The translations under genes and the position numbers were made by a program. A stretch of 64,000 bases of DNA from Dromaius novaehollandiae (Eukaryota > Chordata > Aves > Casuariiformes > Dromaiidae), in assembly GCF_036370855.1 (NCBI RefSeq), contig NC_088110.1, forward strand, positions 23,431,501 through 23,495,500. Reading direction: 5' to 3'. Shown here piece after piece: positions 36,201 to 47,048 of this stretch. Each line of letters starts with the position of its first letter. The first letter of the stretch is position 1. Under the pieces are notes generated by a model that was not told the DNA's origin, searched no databases, and saw only the letters and a list, made by a program, of their open reading frames with translations.

Positions 36201-39200
36201 CGGCAGCAGCCTTCCCACAGGGGCCACAACATCTTGCAGACGTAACCCGGGCGCCTGCTGAACAGGGAACTTTGCAAACCCAACTACAGACAGCCAGCAA
36301 CCTCCTTTTCCCTGGCACCACGGCTGCAGGGCCAGCAGCCACACACCAGCATCCAAACGAAGCTGGGCCCACCTGGGAGAGGGCAGCCCCTTCACAAGCT
36401 TTACCTTCTTGCTGCAGCCTCTGCAGGGAGCCTTGTAGGACGATAGCTGTTTCTCCACGTTGGAGGCCTTCTCCACCTTCTTGGGGTCGAAGGGCATGCG
36501 GCAGAGCGGGCACAGCGGGGAGGGCACTTGGAGGCAGGGCTGCAGGCACTCTCCGCAAAACCTGGGGGCACAGGGAGCAGCGTCGAGTGCCTCGGCAGGA
36601 ACCAGCGGCCTCCCAGCCCGGAGAGGGGGGAGCAGGACCGTGGCCCTGGGGCAGGACACAGGCTCTGCTGCACACCCGCTCCCAGAGAACCTTGCTCGCC
36701 TCAGGCTGCCCTCCCTAGAGGGATCCAGGACAGATTTGAAGATGCTCAGAGGAGCCTTAACCATGGAAGAAACAGCAGAGCCTGCACCAGAGGGTGTGGA
36801 ACTGGCTGTCCGACCTGGATCCTTCCCACAGGTCTAACAGGCTCAACGTCCACTATGCCGACCTGCCTCTGGCCACGCTCGCCCTGCCCTCGGCATCCCG
36901 GCAGCTCCCGGGTGCCCTGGGCCAAGCCCTGCTCCCTGGTACTGGGCTGCTGCTTACAGCCATCCCCGCTGACCCACAGCGCTGTCAAACCTATAGGACA
37001 GCCCCAACACCGAGGACTAAATACCTCCAAGACAAGCACTGGGAGCAACCGGACAGAGCAGGCGGCTTGGCGCGCGGTTCGAGGATGCTCACACCAAACC
37101 CATGTCCTTCTGCTCGCCTGTGCGGGGAAGGAGCCGCTCTGCGGGAGCAGAGCTCTGCCGCGCGCCCTTCAAGCGCTCCTCCACACACGCCAAACAGCGA
37201 CCTGCGCACGTGTCTGCAACTGAGCCGTGATGCACGGACAAAGCCGCTGCCTGGAGACCTGCGGCCAGGGGCCAAGAGTGGCTCGCATGCCTGGGCTGCA
37301 GCGGAGGGACAGATAAATGGAGCCAAACAATCACCAGCACTGAACATCCAGGCTGCGTGGGAGTAAAGCGAGTGGGTGAGCTACAGAATTAGAGCCCAGC
37401 TCACCTCCTCTCGAGGTCCTTACGCCTGCAGGAGCAGAGATGAGAAATCAAAGTGGCAGAGAGGAAATGCAGGGAAGCCAGCCTCGGGGCTGGTGGCATG
37501 CAGCGCGGGAGAGCAGGCTGCTGCTCCGGCACAGAGCGACGTGCCCAGAGCCCAGCGGCTCCAGCCAGATGGTTCCTGTCTCCCCTTTGCTCAGCGATAA
37601 AGGGGAGCGTCGCTGAGACTGAGCAAAGCGGCAGCCTGAGTTGAAACCACCAAAACCCCACCCAGCACCCCCTGACAGGGGAAGGAGCTCGGATACCTGC
37701 ATCAGCGCTGAAGCTGCTCTGAATCTGCCCCGTGGAACAAGCAGCAGCAAGTCCGAACTGCGGGCACGTGGCTCGGACCGGGCAGCACAACCCCACAGGA
37801 ACCTCCTCCGCCTCCTTCCTCCATGCACACACCACACCAGGGGACCGAGCCCCCTCCCAACTAGGACAGGAGGGGACCTGGGAGCTCCCTGTCACCTGCG
37901 GGACGGGGCCTGGGAGCTCCCTGTCACCTGTGGTCTCCGGACACCTCTGCAGGCCCACAGTGAGGCAAATGGACTCGGCCCCCACAAAGCAAACAACTTC
38001 TCCAGCGCTCTGCCCAGAGGGGCCACGGCTGCAATGGGCCACCGCTTAGGTCACAGCAAGCCAAGATGCCCTTGTCACCTGCAGCAGCCCTGGCCATGCA
38101 GGAGCTGTCAGGGCACCGTTTGCAGGGATTGGGAACCTGTGGGAAATACTGTTCCTACCCTCATCACCCACACAGAGCCGCATCCATAGGCAGATCCGGG
38201 GCCCACCATTAGCATGGGGGCAGACATCCACCCACAGATGAGACCTCTCTTCTGAAGCCTGGGAGAACTGCCAGCAGTGTCACACAGACCGATACCTTCA
38301 GTCAGCGGAGATCTAAAACTCTTCGTGCTGCTCCTCAGCCTGCAGGAAGGGCAACTGCACCATCCTCGTCCCGTCCACCTACCAATCGCCCTTGCAAACC
38401 CACGTCACCCAGACCAGGCTACGAAACGCTGCTAAATCTCCACGGCTGCGCCAGGCCAGGCACGGGAACACAGCCACCGGCTTGTCCCTGCCTGACACGT
38501 GCTGCCTCTTCACAGGAGCAATGACTAAGCCCTTCCCAGTGCAGCTCTCTCCTTCGGGGGGTTCCCAGGTGGCCTCTAACACACTTAGAGCTGCACCGTC
38601 ACGCAGCGGCAGAGGAGTCGTGCAAGGCTACGGCTTGCAAGGGGAAAGTCACTGCAGAGGTGTCCTCCTGCCCCAGCTCCCCGATGTCACTCCACCACCC
38701 TGGCGGGCCAAGGGCTGCCCTCGGGCGTGAATGAGCTGGAGTCAGACTGTGCCACGGCAGCGAGAGAGGCCGGGGTCTCAACGTGAGACCAAGCTGCCCC
38801 AGAAATCGGCCGTGAGTGGGAACTGAGGAGATGTCGCCAAGAGTTTTCCTCGAGGCCTCTAGAACAAGCAGCTGGAGCAGGGCTGCAGCGCCGCCATCAG
38901 CATCTACCCACGCTGTCACCTCCTTGTCCCCAGCCAACTACCGCCAGCCAAGCTACCAGTCGGCACCAGGGTCCCATGTCCAGGGTCACACAGGCAGCAG
39001 ACCCCAGCTCCCCCCCGACAGGATCACAAGCTCTCCTGACCCTTTTCCAGCCTTGGCCACCTCCTCCCGGCGCACCAGGCACCAGAGGAGCAGGGCACAG
39101 CTCCAGCCCAGTGTGGCCAACACGTGATCCCTTGGGCGACCCAGACACCCGTGCAGAGGGCTTGGGGCAGGGTTTCCATCCAGGCGAGATCCCTGTGGCT

Positions 39201-40138
39201 CCACCAGGGAAAGCATGCCAGAAACGGGCAGAGTTTGGGGGAGATCCGCCTGCCATGGGCTCCGGGGGGCACCCCCCTGCTTCCCCATGGGCTCCAGGGC
39301 AGGAACAGGGCAACAGCCCGGGGCCCGGGCAGCTCCTGGGGAGGCAGATGTCCCCCCCCAGGCAGGGGACAGGGACCCTAGAGCCAGTAGGTCCCCACTC
39401 CCCGGGGAGGGGGGGCAGAAAGCGGGGGGGGAAGGCCAGCTGGGGAAAGGTCTCCAGCCCACCGGTGCCAACGGAGGAATGGGGGGTGGGAAGGGGGTCC
39501 CGGTAGCGGCTGGAAGAAGACGATGGGAAGGGAACCCGGTACTGGCGCGGGAGGCAGACCCAGCACGGTGCGGGAGGGGAAGGGCGGTCCCGGTACCGGC
39601 TCGGGGGCAAGAGAGGGGTCCCGGTACCGGTTGAGGCACAGGAGCGGGGTCCCGGTGGGGGACAGGAGAGGGTGCCGGTACCGGTGGGTCGCGGGCGGGG
39701 GGGCCTGGAGGGACCCCGGGGTGGGTCGCGGGCGGGGGGGCCTGGCGGGACCCCGGCGGGGGGAGACGGGAATGGCGCCGGTCCCGACCGCGGGCCCGGT
39801 CCCGGCAGGGCTCCCCGGTACCGGGGGGGAGACAGGGCAGAGGGCGGGAGGGACGGCGGCACGGGGGGAGCGCGCCCGGGAGGGGCCGGCGGGGAAGGCG
39901 GGGGGGGTCGCAGGGGTCCCCGGGGGGGGGTCGCGGCGCCCGCCCCCCGGGCCCGGCCTCACGTGTGGCCGCAGCCCGCGATGCCGACGGCGCGGTGATA
40001 GACCTCCAGGCAGATGGGGCAGCTGAACTGCGCCTCCAGCGCCTCGGCGGCGGGACCGGCGGGCGGCGGCGGCCGGGGGGGCCCGCCCGGGGCCTGGGGC
40101 CGCTGCGCCGCCGCCGCCACCAGCAGGCTGCGGAACAT
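33220..40138 (-). CDS. RNF166: E3 ubiquitin ligase RNF166
   Basis: Six exons in transcript order: 40138-39963, 36561-36405, 35387-35275, 34827-34713, 34083-33976, 33285-33220; 244 aa (human 237). It starts [14 protein letters not shown], with an Ala/Pro-rich lead slightly longer than human. The RING finger runs from [15 protein letters not shown] through [13 protein letters not shown] to [14 protein letters not shown]2HC finger follows (APCRGCSKK ... RSHVSSC), then two C2H2-type fingers ([10 protein letters not shown] ... [18 protein letters not shown] ... HLLHRHKF). A C-terminal ubiquitin-interacting helix ([18 protein letters not shown]) ends the protein. This is the RNF114/125/138/166 architecture. 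Mammalian RNF166 acts in antiviral signalling and xenophagy (family knowledge). It shares a promoter with CTU2. Confidence 0.97.
39480..39910. repeat. GGTCCCGGTACCGG-rich repeats in RNF166 intron 1
   Basis: GTCCCGGTACCGG recurs several times between about 39497 and 39690. A phrase GTGGGTCGCGGGCGGGGGGG is then duplicated (about 39684 and 39721). Confidence 0.65.
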
Positions 40139-40251
40139 GGCGGCGGGGGGCGGGGGGCGGCCCGCTGTGACGTCACCGCGCCGCCGCCGCCGTCGCCGCC
40201 GCGTGACGTCACGGCGGCGCGCCGGGAGCGGCGGGAGCGGCGCGGGCCGCC
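40139..40251. promoter_or_regulatory. Bidirectional RNF166/CTU2 promoter with two CREs
   Basis: Only 113 bp separate the divergent start codons. The interval contains two perfect TGACGTCA palindromes at 40168-40175 and 40204-40211, in CpG-rich sequence without a TATA box. CREB/ATF binding is the expected function and is inferred. Confidence 0.88.
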
Positions 40252-43200
40252 ATGTGCCAGGCGCGGGAGGACTACGGGCGGCGCGGGCCGGGGCGGCGGG
40301 CCCCGCCCCCCAGGTGGGACCCCGCCCCCTGCGCCCCGCCCCCGGCCGGACCCCGGGGGCCCGGGACTGCCACCCCCGGGGGGACCGGCACTGGGATCGA
40401 CCCCGGGGGCACCGGGACTGCCACCCCCGGGACCGGCAGTAGGGCTGCTCCGAGGGGACCGGGACTGGGATGGGCCCTGGGGGGACCGGGACTGCCCCGG
40501 GGGAACCGACGCCGACCCCGACCCCGGGTGGACCGGGACTGCCACCCCCCGGGACCGGCACCGGGGCTGTTCCGGGGGAACCGGCACTGGGATGGGCCCC
40601 GGGGGGACCGGGACCGGCACCGACCCTGGGGGGACCGGGACTGCCACCCCCCGGCACCGGCACTGGCACTGCCCCGGGGGGACCGGCACTGGGATGGGCT
40701 CCGGGGGGACTGGGACCGGCACCGACCCCGGGAGGACTGGGACTGCCACTCTCTGGGACTGGCACCAACCCCCAGGGGGACCAGGACTGCAACCCCCCGG
40801 GACCGGCACCGGGATGAGCCCTGGGGGGACCGAGACTGGGACCAACCCCGGGGGGACCGGTAGTGCCACCACCCGGCACCGGCACTGCCACCCACTGGGG
40901 GGACCGGGACTGCCACCCCCCTCCCAGAACAGGCCCTGGGACTGATCCCTGGGACTGCCCCGGCGGCACCGGGACCAGGATGGCCCCAGGGGGACCAGCA
41001 CCAGGACCAACCCCGGGCGGACTGGGACTGCCACCCCCTGGCACCAGCACCGGGCCTGACCCCCGGGGGGGGATCGGGGACCCGGGACTGCCCCCCGGGA
41101 TCACCGTGCCCGCAGCGGGGGGGTCAGGGCTGGCACCACAGTGATGCCGCAGTGACGCCTCTGTCCCCAGCTCCCCGCGGACCTGCGCCAAGTGCAAGCA
41201 GGGCTCAGCCGCCCTGGTCATCCGCGTCGGGGATGCCTTCTGCCGGTGAGGCCCGGGACGGGGGGTGGTTGGGGGGGGGGCTCGGCAGGTCCCGCCGCGG
41301 CTCAGCCCACCCGGCCGCGTCCCCACAGGGCCTGTTTCCGGGAATACTTCGTGCACAAGTTTCGGGCCGTGCTGGGCAAGAACCGCGTCATCTTCCCCGG
41401 AGAGAAGGTACCTGAAAGGGGGGGGGCTCCTGGGCCGCGGCGCCCGGCGGCAGGTTCTCCTTCTCCATTTTCCCCCCTCTCTCCACTGCAGGTGCTGCTG
41501 GCGCTCTCCGGCGGGCTGGCATCCAGCGCCATGCTCCGACAGGTCCAGGAGGTGAGAGCGGGAATGGTGGGATCCCTGGCCGCGAGGCCGCGGGACCCGG
41601 CGCCGGAGGGGGCCGGGGAGGAGGCTCCTGCCTCCTCCCCGGCCCCCTCCGGCGCCGGGTCCCGCGGCCTCGCGGCACCAGCATGGCGCTGCCGGCCTCA
41701 TCCCCCCCGTCCTCTCCACAGGGGCTGAGCCGGGAGACGGCCAAGAGGCTCCGCTTCGTCCCCGGCCTCGTTTACGTCGACGGTAAGGCCGCCCTGCCGG
41801 CTCCCGGCCCCCCGAGAGCAGCAGTGCCTGGAGCGGGGGGGCCGGCTCCGTGGGGAGGGTGCCGCTGAGCCCTTTTCCTCCGCAGAAGGAGCCGTGTGCG
41901 GGCAGAGCGCGGCGCAGCGGGAGGAGAGCCTGGCCCGCGTGGAGGCCATGCTGCAGGCCACCGGCTTCCCCTACTACCTGGTCCACCTGGAGCAGGTAGG
42001 GAGCAGCCCGGGGCGAGGAGAGCTCGGCCGGGGCGGGGTCACGGTGCCCGGCTGCTATGGTCCCCCCAAACCCCGCTGGAGATCCTCCAGCCACTGCAAA
42101 GCTCCTTTGCGCCCCGTAGCACCGGGTGGGACCCACCTTCTCGCGGCCGCCGCAGCCTGCCCCGTCTCTGCCTCCCCCCAGGCCTTCGACCTGCCGGGCT
42201 CCATCCTCCGGCGGGGGCCGCGGGGCGGCGAGGAGCCCTGCCCCGGTTACAAGGAGGCCGTGGAGGACTTCATCCAGCAGCAGCGGCAGGAGGTGGCCGT
42301 GGCCGACGGGGACGGAGCCGCCTCCCTGCCCCGGCGCCTGGCCGGGCTCCGCACCCAGGACGTGCCCGCCGGAGGGGAGCCGGCGGCCCCGGGCGCCCAG
42401 CTGCCCGCCGCGGCCCGCACCCAGGAGCTGCTGCGGCTTTTCGAGGCCGCGGAGACCCTGACGGCGAAGGAGGAGCTGCTGCAGATGCTGCGGTGAGGGG
42501 GGGCCCGGCCCCCACGCTGGCCTGCCCTGCCCGTCGCTGCGGGCCTGAGCGGGAATCGCCCTGTCCCCCCAGGACGCACCTCATCCTGCACACGGCCAGG
42601 ACCCGGGGGTACACCAAGGTCATGATGGGGGACAGTTGCACGCGTGTGGCCGTCAAGCTCCTCACCAACCTGGCCCTGGGCCGCGGTGCCTTCCTCGCCA
42701 TGGACACGGTGAGTGACCCTCGGTCCCATGCCCGCAATGCCACGGGGGTGCCTGGCACAGCCTGGTGACAACTGTCCCTGTCTGGAGTGGGGGACAAGCT
42801 CCAGAGCACCATGCCATGGCCTGCTGGCAAGGAGAGAAGGGGTAGAAGGGACTTGCTCTAGGCCCCGTTGTGTCCCTCCCTGGGGGTCGTGCACGGCTCA
42901 GGGCCACCGCAGCAGGGCCCGGGTGCCGCAGGGCTGTGCTGCAGGAGGACCCCGCCGTCCCTCAGCACCCACGTGCGCTCGTGCAGGGCTTCCTGGACAG
43001 CCGCCACGGCGACGTGGCCGTGGTGCGGCCCATGCGGGAGTACATGGCCAAGGAGATCGCCTTCTACAACCACTTCTTCGGCGTCCCCACTGTCATCACG
43101 CCTGCCCTCCGCGCCAAGGTGAGGGCGTCCCTCGGGCATCCTGGGGGCCCAGCTGGGTTCTGCGGGGTGCAGAGGTTGGGGGGCTCCGTCTGGGGCGCAG

Positions 43201-44270
43201 AGGGGGCTGGCGGACCCCTGGCTCTCTGCACTCCATCATACCCGAACTTTTTCCACTCGGTCCCCCAGCGCCGCGAGAAGACCAGCATCCACCGCCTGAT
43301 GGAGGACTTCCTCCTGGGGCTGCAGGCAGAGTTCCCCTCCACCATCAGCACCGTGTACCGGTAAGGCCTGGCCCCATCCTGCACACGGGGCTGTGCACCC
43401 CCCGGGGGGGCTGGCACGGAGAGGGGAGCACCCCAGGCCGGGCTCTGCCCCAGAGACCCAGGGCCACCCGCCGCTCACCAGCCCGTCCTCCGGCTGCAGG
43501 ACGGGCGAGAAGCTGAGCACGGCTCCCGCGGAGGTCGGCTCGGAGCCAGGCGCCGAGCCCCAGCTCTGCCTGCTGTGCCTGTGCGCCCTGGACACCCTCG
43601 CGGGTGAGTGGGGGCCGCGGGCGGGTGGCGTGGGGGCAGCCCCGGGCCCTGAGCTCCCGGCTGCCCTCGGGCTCCCGCAGAGGAGGACTTGGCCCTGGAG
43701 CCCACCCTGATCGCGGAGGAGGCGGCGCAGGGACCGGCCGGGGACGGCTGCTGCCACGCAGGGACGCAGGGAAGTTGCTGCCGGAGCTCACCGACGCCGG
43801 GGTAAGGTGCCGCGGACGGCGCTGACGCTGTGTGGGGCCCCGGGGTCCCGGCCGACCGCTCACTGCCGCCTCTCCACAGGGCTGAGAGCAGAGCTGCCTT
43901 CCTCCCACTGCTCTGCTACAGCTGCCGCCTCACCTTCAAGGAACTGGTAAGGTCCCACCAGGCGCGGGGCTGCTCTGCTCCTCCCGTGGGAGCCGTGCGG
44001 GTCCCCATGGGACACGTGCCCTCCATCCCTGCCCACCAGCACGGCCCCTCTCCCTCTCGCAGGGCCACCCGGACACGCTGCCGCCCTACGTGCGCTCGGA
44101 GGCCCAGCGCAGGAGCCGCAGGTATGTGGGCACACCGGGGCGTCCTCCGCGCGCGGTGCAGCCGGCCGGGCCCTGAGGCCAGGTTTGCCCCTTCCAGGGC
44201 CGAGATGAAGCAGCAGATCCAGGAATTCCTGCTGGAGGACGATGACGACGAGGACCCCAGCGAGAGCTGA
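40252..44270 (+). CDS. CTU2: Cytoplasmic tRNA 2-thiolation protein 2
   Basis: Fifteen exons: 40252-40313, 41171-41245, 41329-41407, 41492-41551, 41722-41782, 41886-41995, 42182-42492, 42573-42708, 42987-43118, 43269-43360, 43500-43603, 43681-43801, 43880-43946, 44063-44121, 44198-44270; 513 aa (human 515). The start MCQAREDYG matches human MCQVGEDYG. An N-terminal CxxC pair (TCAKCKQG ... FCRACFREYFVHKFR) precedes the PP-loop-like LALSGGLASSAM. Conserved blocks are THLILHTARTRGYTKVMMGD and TNLALGRGAFLAMDT. A C-terminal CxxC set (LCLLCLCALD, LLCYSCRLTF) leads to an acidic tail. With CTU1 it forms the complex that makes mcm5s2U34 in Lys, Gln and Glu tRNAs, fed by URM1. The repeat-filled intron 1 is 857 bp. 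Confidence 0.96.
40350..41110 (+). repeat. Minisatellite filling CTU2 intron 1
   Basis: GGGACCGGGACTGCCACCCC and ACCGGCACTGGGATGG-type phrases alternate many times over about 760 bp with variable spacing, occupying most of the intron 40314-41170. Confidence 0.92.
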
Positions 44271-44654
44271 TGAGCACGGCCCCGGCTTTGCCTCCTGCTG
44301 GGGACGGACCCCGGTCCCTCTGGGAGAGCCTGGCAGGGCACGGTGCCACCCCCACGGACAGCCATGGGGACATGGCCCCTGCGCCCCAGGCTGGGCTCAC
44401 CAGCACACCTTGTAGGATGGTGAGGGACCAGAGCCAAGGCTTGGGGACATGCTGGGTCACCTGCTGTGACACCTGCTGCCCAGGCAGCTGCTTTTAAACG
44501 CAATTTAAATTATTCGGTCAGCAGCAGGCGGGTCAGAGAGCCTCGTGTCCCCAGCTGTGCTCAGTCCGTGGGTACCAGGGTGGCCCTGGCCCCACCAAGC
44601 GACCCCCTGCTCCCAGCCCCAGGAGTGCGTGAACCGGGGAGGCCTCAGCTTTGT

Positions 44655-44660
44655 TTTATT
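44655..44660 (-). terminator. PIEZO1: Candidate PIEZO1 poly(A) signal
   Basis: AATAAA on the minus strand about 620 bp beyond the PIEZO1 stop. No other minus-strand AATAAA or ATTAAA was seen between here and 45279. It lies 14 bp from the CTU2 signal on the other strand. Confidence 0.6.
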
Positions 44661-44673
44661 ATATATCTGTATA

Positions 44674-44679
44674 AATAAA
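44674..44679 (+). terminator. CTU2: CTU2 poly(A) signal
   Basis: AATAAA about 400 bp after the CTU2 stop, preceded by ATATATCTGTATA. Confidence 0.85.
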
Positions 44680-45278
44680 CCATTTGAATTTAAAAAAAAA
44701 AGAGTCTACAGTCCAGCTGGAGCTGCCGGGCACCGCTGCTGGGGCAGCCAGCAGCCCGGCCCCCCCGGCGCTCCGGGGCCGCGAGCCCCAGGGTGCTATT
44801 GCTTTGAGTTCAACCTGGTTGTGGCGTGGGGCTGGGGGGGCCGTGGTGGGCACAGGGCCAGCTCCGGGCACCCCAGCCCCCCCCAGCAGCCGGAGGGGCC
44901 CAGCAGGCCGCGGCGAGGAAGGCACGACGTGGTCTCCGCGGGGCTGGGACGTGTGCGCTGCCGTCCCGGCGCGGGGGGAGGCAGGCCGGACAGCTCGAAA
45001 GCAATGTTTAAGAAAAATATCTTCCTTAAAAGCAAGAGTCCAGGCTGCCCCGCGGGCCGGGCCCGCGCCCCGCGGCGGACAGAGGGGCTGGTGTCTCCAT
45101 CCCGCAGCCGTGGGGACACGTGGTGGCCCTTGGTCCCTGGCAGGCTGCGTCCCAGCTTGCCCGCGAGGCTGCTGGCTTAAGGCATTGGCGGTGATGTCCC
45201 TGGGAGGGGGACGGCGGCAAGGCCGGGGCAGGGGCCGGGGCACCCGCCGGCTGCGGCAGTGGCCGGTCCCCCTTCCTC

Positions 45279-47048
45279 TTACTCCTTCTCCCGCGTCCAC
45301 TTGATCATGGTCTCAGGCGAGCGGTAGAGGAAGATGAGCTTGGCGTACAGCTCCTCCTCCAGCGCCAGCTCGCCCGTCTCCCGCACCAGGAAGATGTCCT
45401 GGCACAGCTTGAGGATGCGGTCCACGCAGGGCAGCTCCTCAAACATGATGGAGTGCGAGATCTCGCTGAAGAAGCCGCGCACGAACTTCCCGATCACCAG
45501 CACGATGGAGACGTACAGCCCCATGATCCTGCAACGGGCTGTGATGAGTACGCGGGCTGCCTTCGGCCTCGCCGCCCTGGCTCCGGGGCAGGCACGGTCC
45601 CCGCGGGGCAGTCCACACCCCCAGCATCCCACCCCGGCCCGCCGCTAGCCCCACGCACCCGTAGCCGGCCAGGAAGCCCAGGCTGGGCGGGCTGACTTTG
45701 TCGTTGAAGATGACCATGGGCAGGATGTTGCCGTCGCGCGGCGGGGCATCCTTCAGCCGCACCACCCACCACTCCAGGAAGCTGTCGCTGCCGCGGCCCG
45801 AGCCCACGCGCTCCCGCTTCAGCTGCACCTCCACGTCCAGGTAGCTGTCCTCGCCGTCTGCGGCACGCGCGGGGCCGTCAGGGCGCTGCCAGGCGCCCCG
45901 GGGACCATGGGCACCCCCCCCCAGCCCAGCACCCTCCTCCGCACCCATGCACGGAGCGGGCGATCCGGCACCCACCTGGCAGCAGCTGCTTCACGGGGTT
46001 GGCCTCCGGCCCGTTGGGCGCGCGGATGTACTTGGGGAAGAGCTTGGGCACCTGCCTGCAACGGGGAGAGCCGGTGAGGCAGGGCACGGGGACCGGTAGG
46101 ACCGCAGGGTCCCGCGCCCACGGGCAGCCCCCCCGGCACGGCGTGCGGACGCGCCCAGGCGCAGGCACTCACACGGGGGTGTTGCGGGTGCCCTGCAGCA
46201 GCTCGGCCAGCTCGGCGCGCTGGGGCGCGCCGGGCTGCAGGTCGGTGGTGTGCTTGTCGAAGGTGTGCTCCACCGTGCCGCCCTTGCCCAGGTCCCTGCG
46301 GGCAGAGCGGGCGCGGAGGCTGAGCGGGGCCGGGGCGCGGGAGCCGGCCGCCCTGCATCCCGCGCCAGCCCCCGGCGCTACCTCTGGAAGGTCCAGGTGA
46401 GGCGCAGGGTGATGTCCGAGGAGCCGTTCTGCAGCTCCCGCCGCATCTGCTCCCGGCTCGGCGGGCTGATGCTCCACAGCGAGCCCGAGCTGCCCTCGAT
46501 GCGGGCCGTGACGATGTCCTCGTAGCTGTACAGCGTGATGAACTGCATGGCCACCTGGGTGCGAGGCACGGGGCACAGCTCAGCCCCGGGCCACGGCCCC
46601 CGCGCAGCCCCCCGGGCACGCGCGGCTCTGGAGCAAGGGTTTGGGGCTTCGTTACCGGCTGCCTCTCAAACTCGTTCGTCAGGGCTTCGTAGTCCTGGGG
46701 GGTGAAGGGCTGGATCGACTGCTGCTGGGCGCTCATGGTGAACAGCGGCTGCGGGGCACACAGACGGGTCAGCATCAGCCTGGGGGGCCCAGGCGTCCGG
46801 GCTCGGAGCTGCAGCCCCGGTAGCCCAGCGGTGCACAGCTGCTGCCCCAGTGTCCTCACCTCGTACCCCCCCAGCTTGAGTGTGACGGTGACGTCGATGG
46901 GGTGGTTCACAACGCCCACCACGGAGCGCACCAGCGACATGAAGAGCAGCGGGAACCAGATGATGGCCACGAGGAAGAGGATGATGAGGCCCCCCATGCC
47001 GTACTTCACAATCTTCTTCTTCTTCTGCCCTTTGGGCTGCGGGTATTT
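45279..47048 (-). other. PIEZO1: PIEZO1 exon block 5: outer helix, cap, inner helix and CTD
   Basis: Exons: 47048-46860, 46748-46656, 46554-46382, 46295-46173, 46055-45976, 45857-45659, 45528-45279. The outer helix is [20 protein letters not shown]. The cap follows, including [19 protein letters not shown] and [11 protein letters not shown]. The inner helix is [19 protein letters not shown], then the neck residues in [13 protein letters not shown] and the terminal [13 protein letters not shown]. Met-Phe, Glu-Glu and Pro-Glu at the cytoplasmic constriction, known from mouse structure and mutagenesis, are all kept. Confidence 0.96.

Noticed and set aside
38986-42136. Minus-strand open frames of 682 and 725 codons over RNF166 intron 1 and antisense to CTU2
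   Set aside because: Pro/Gly/Arg-rich translation without domains. Only the short segment coding RNF166 exon 1 is real.
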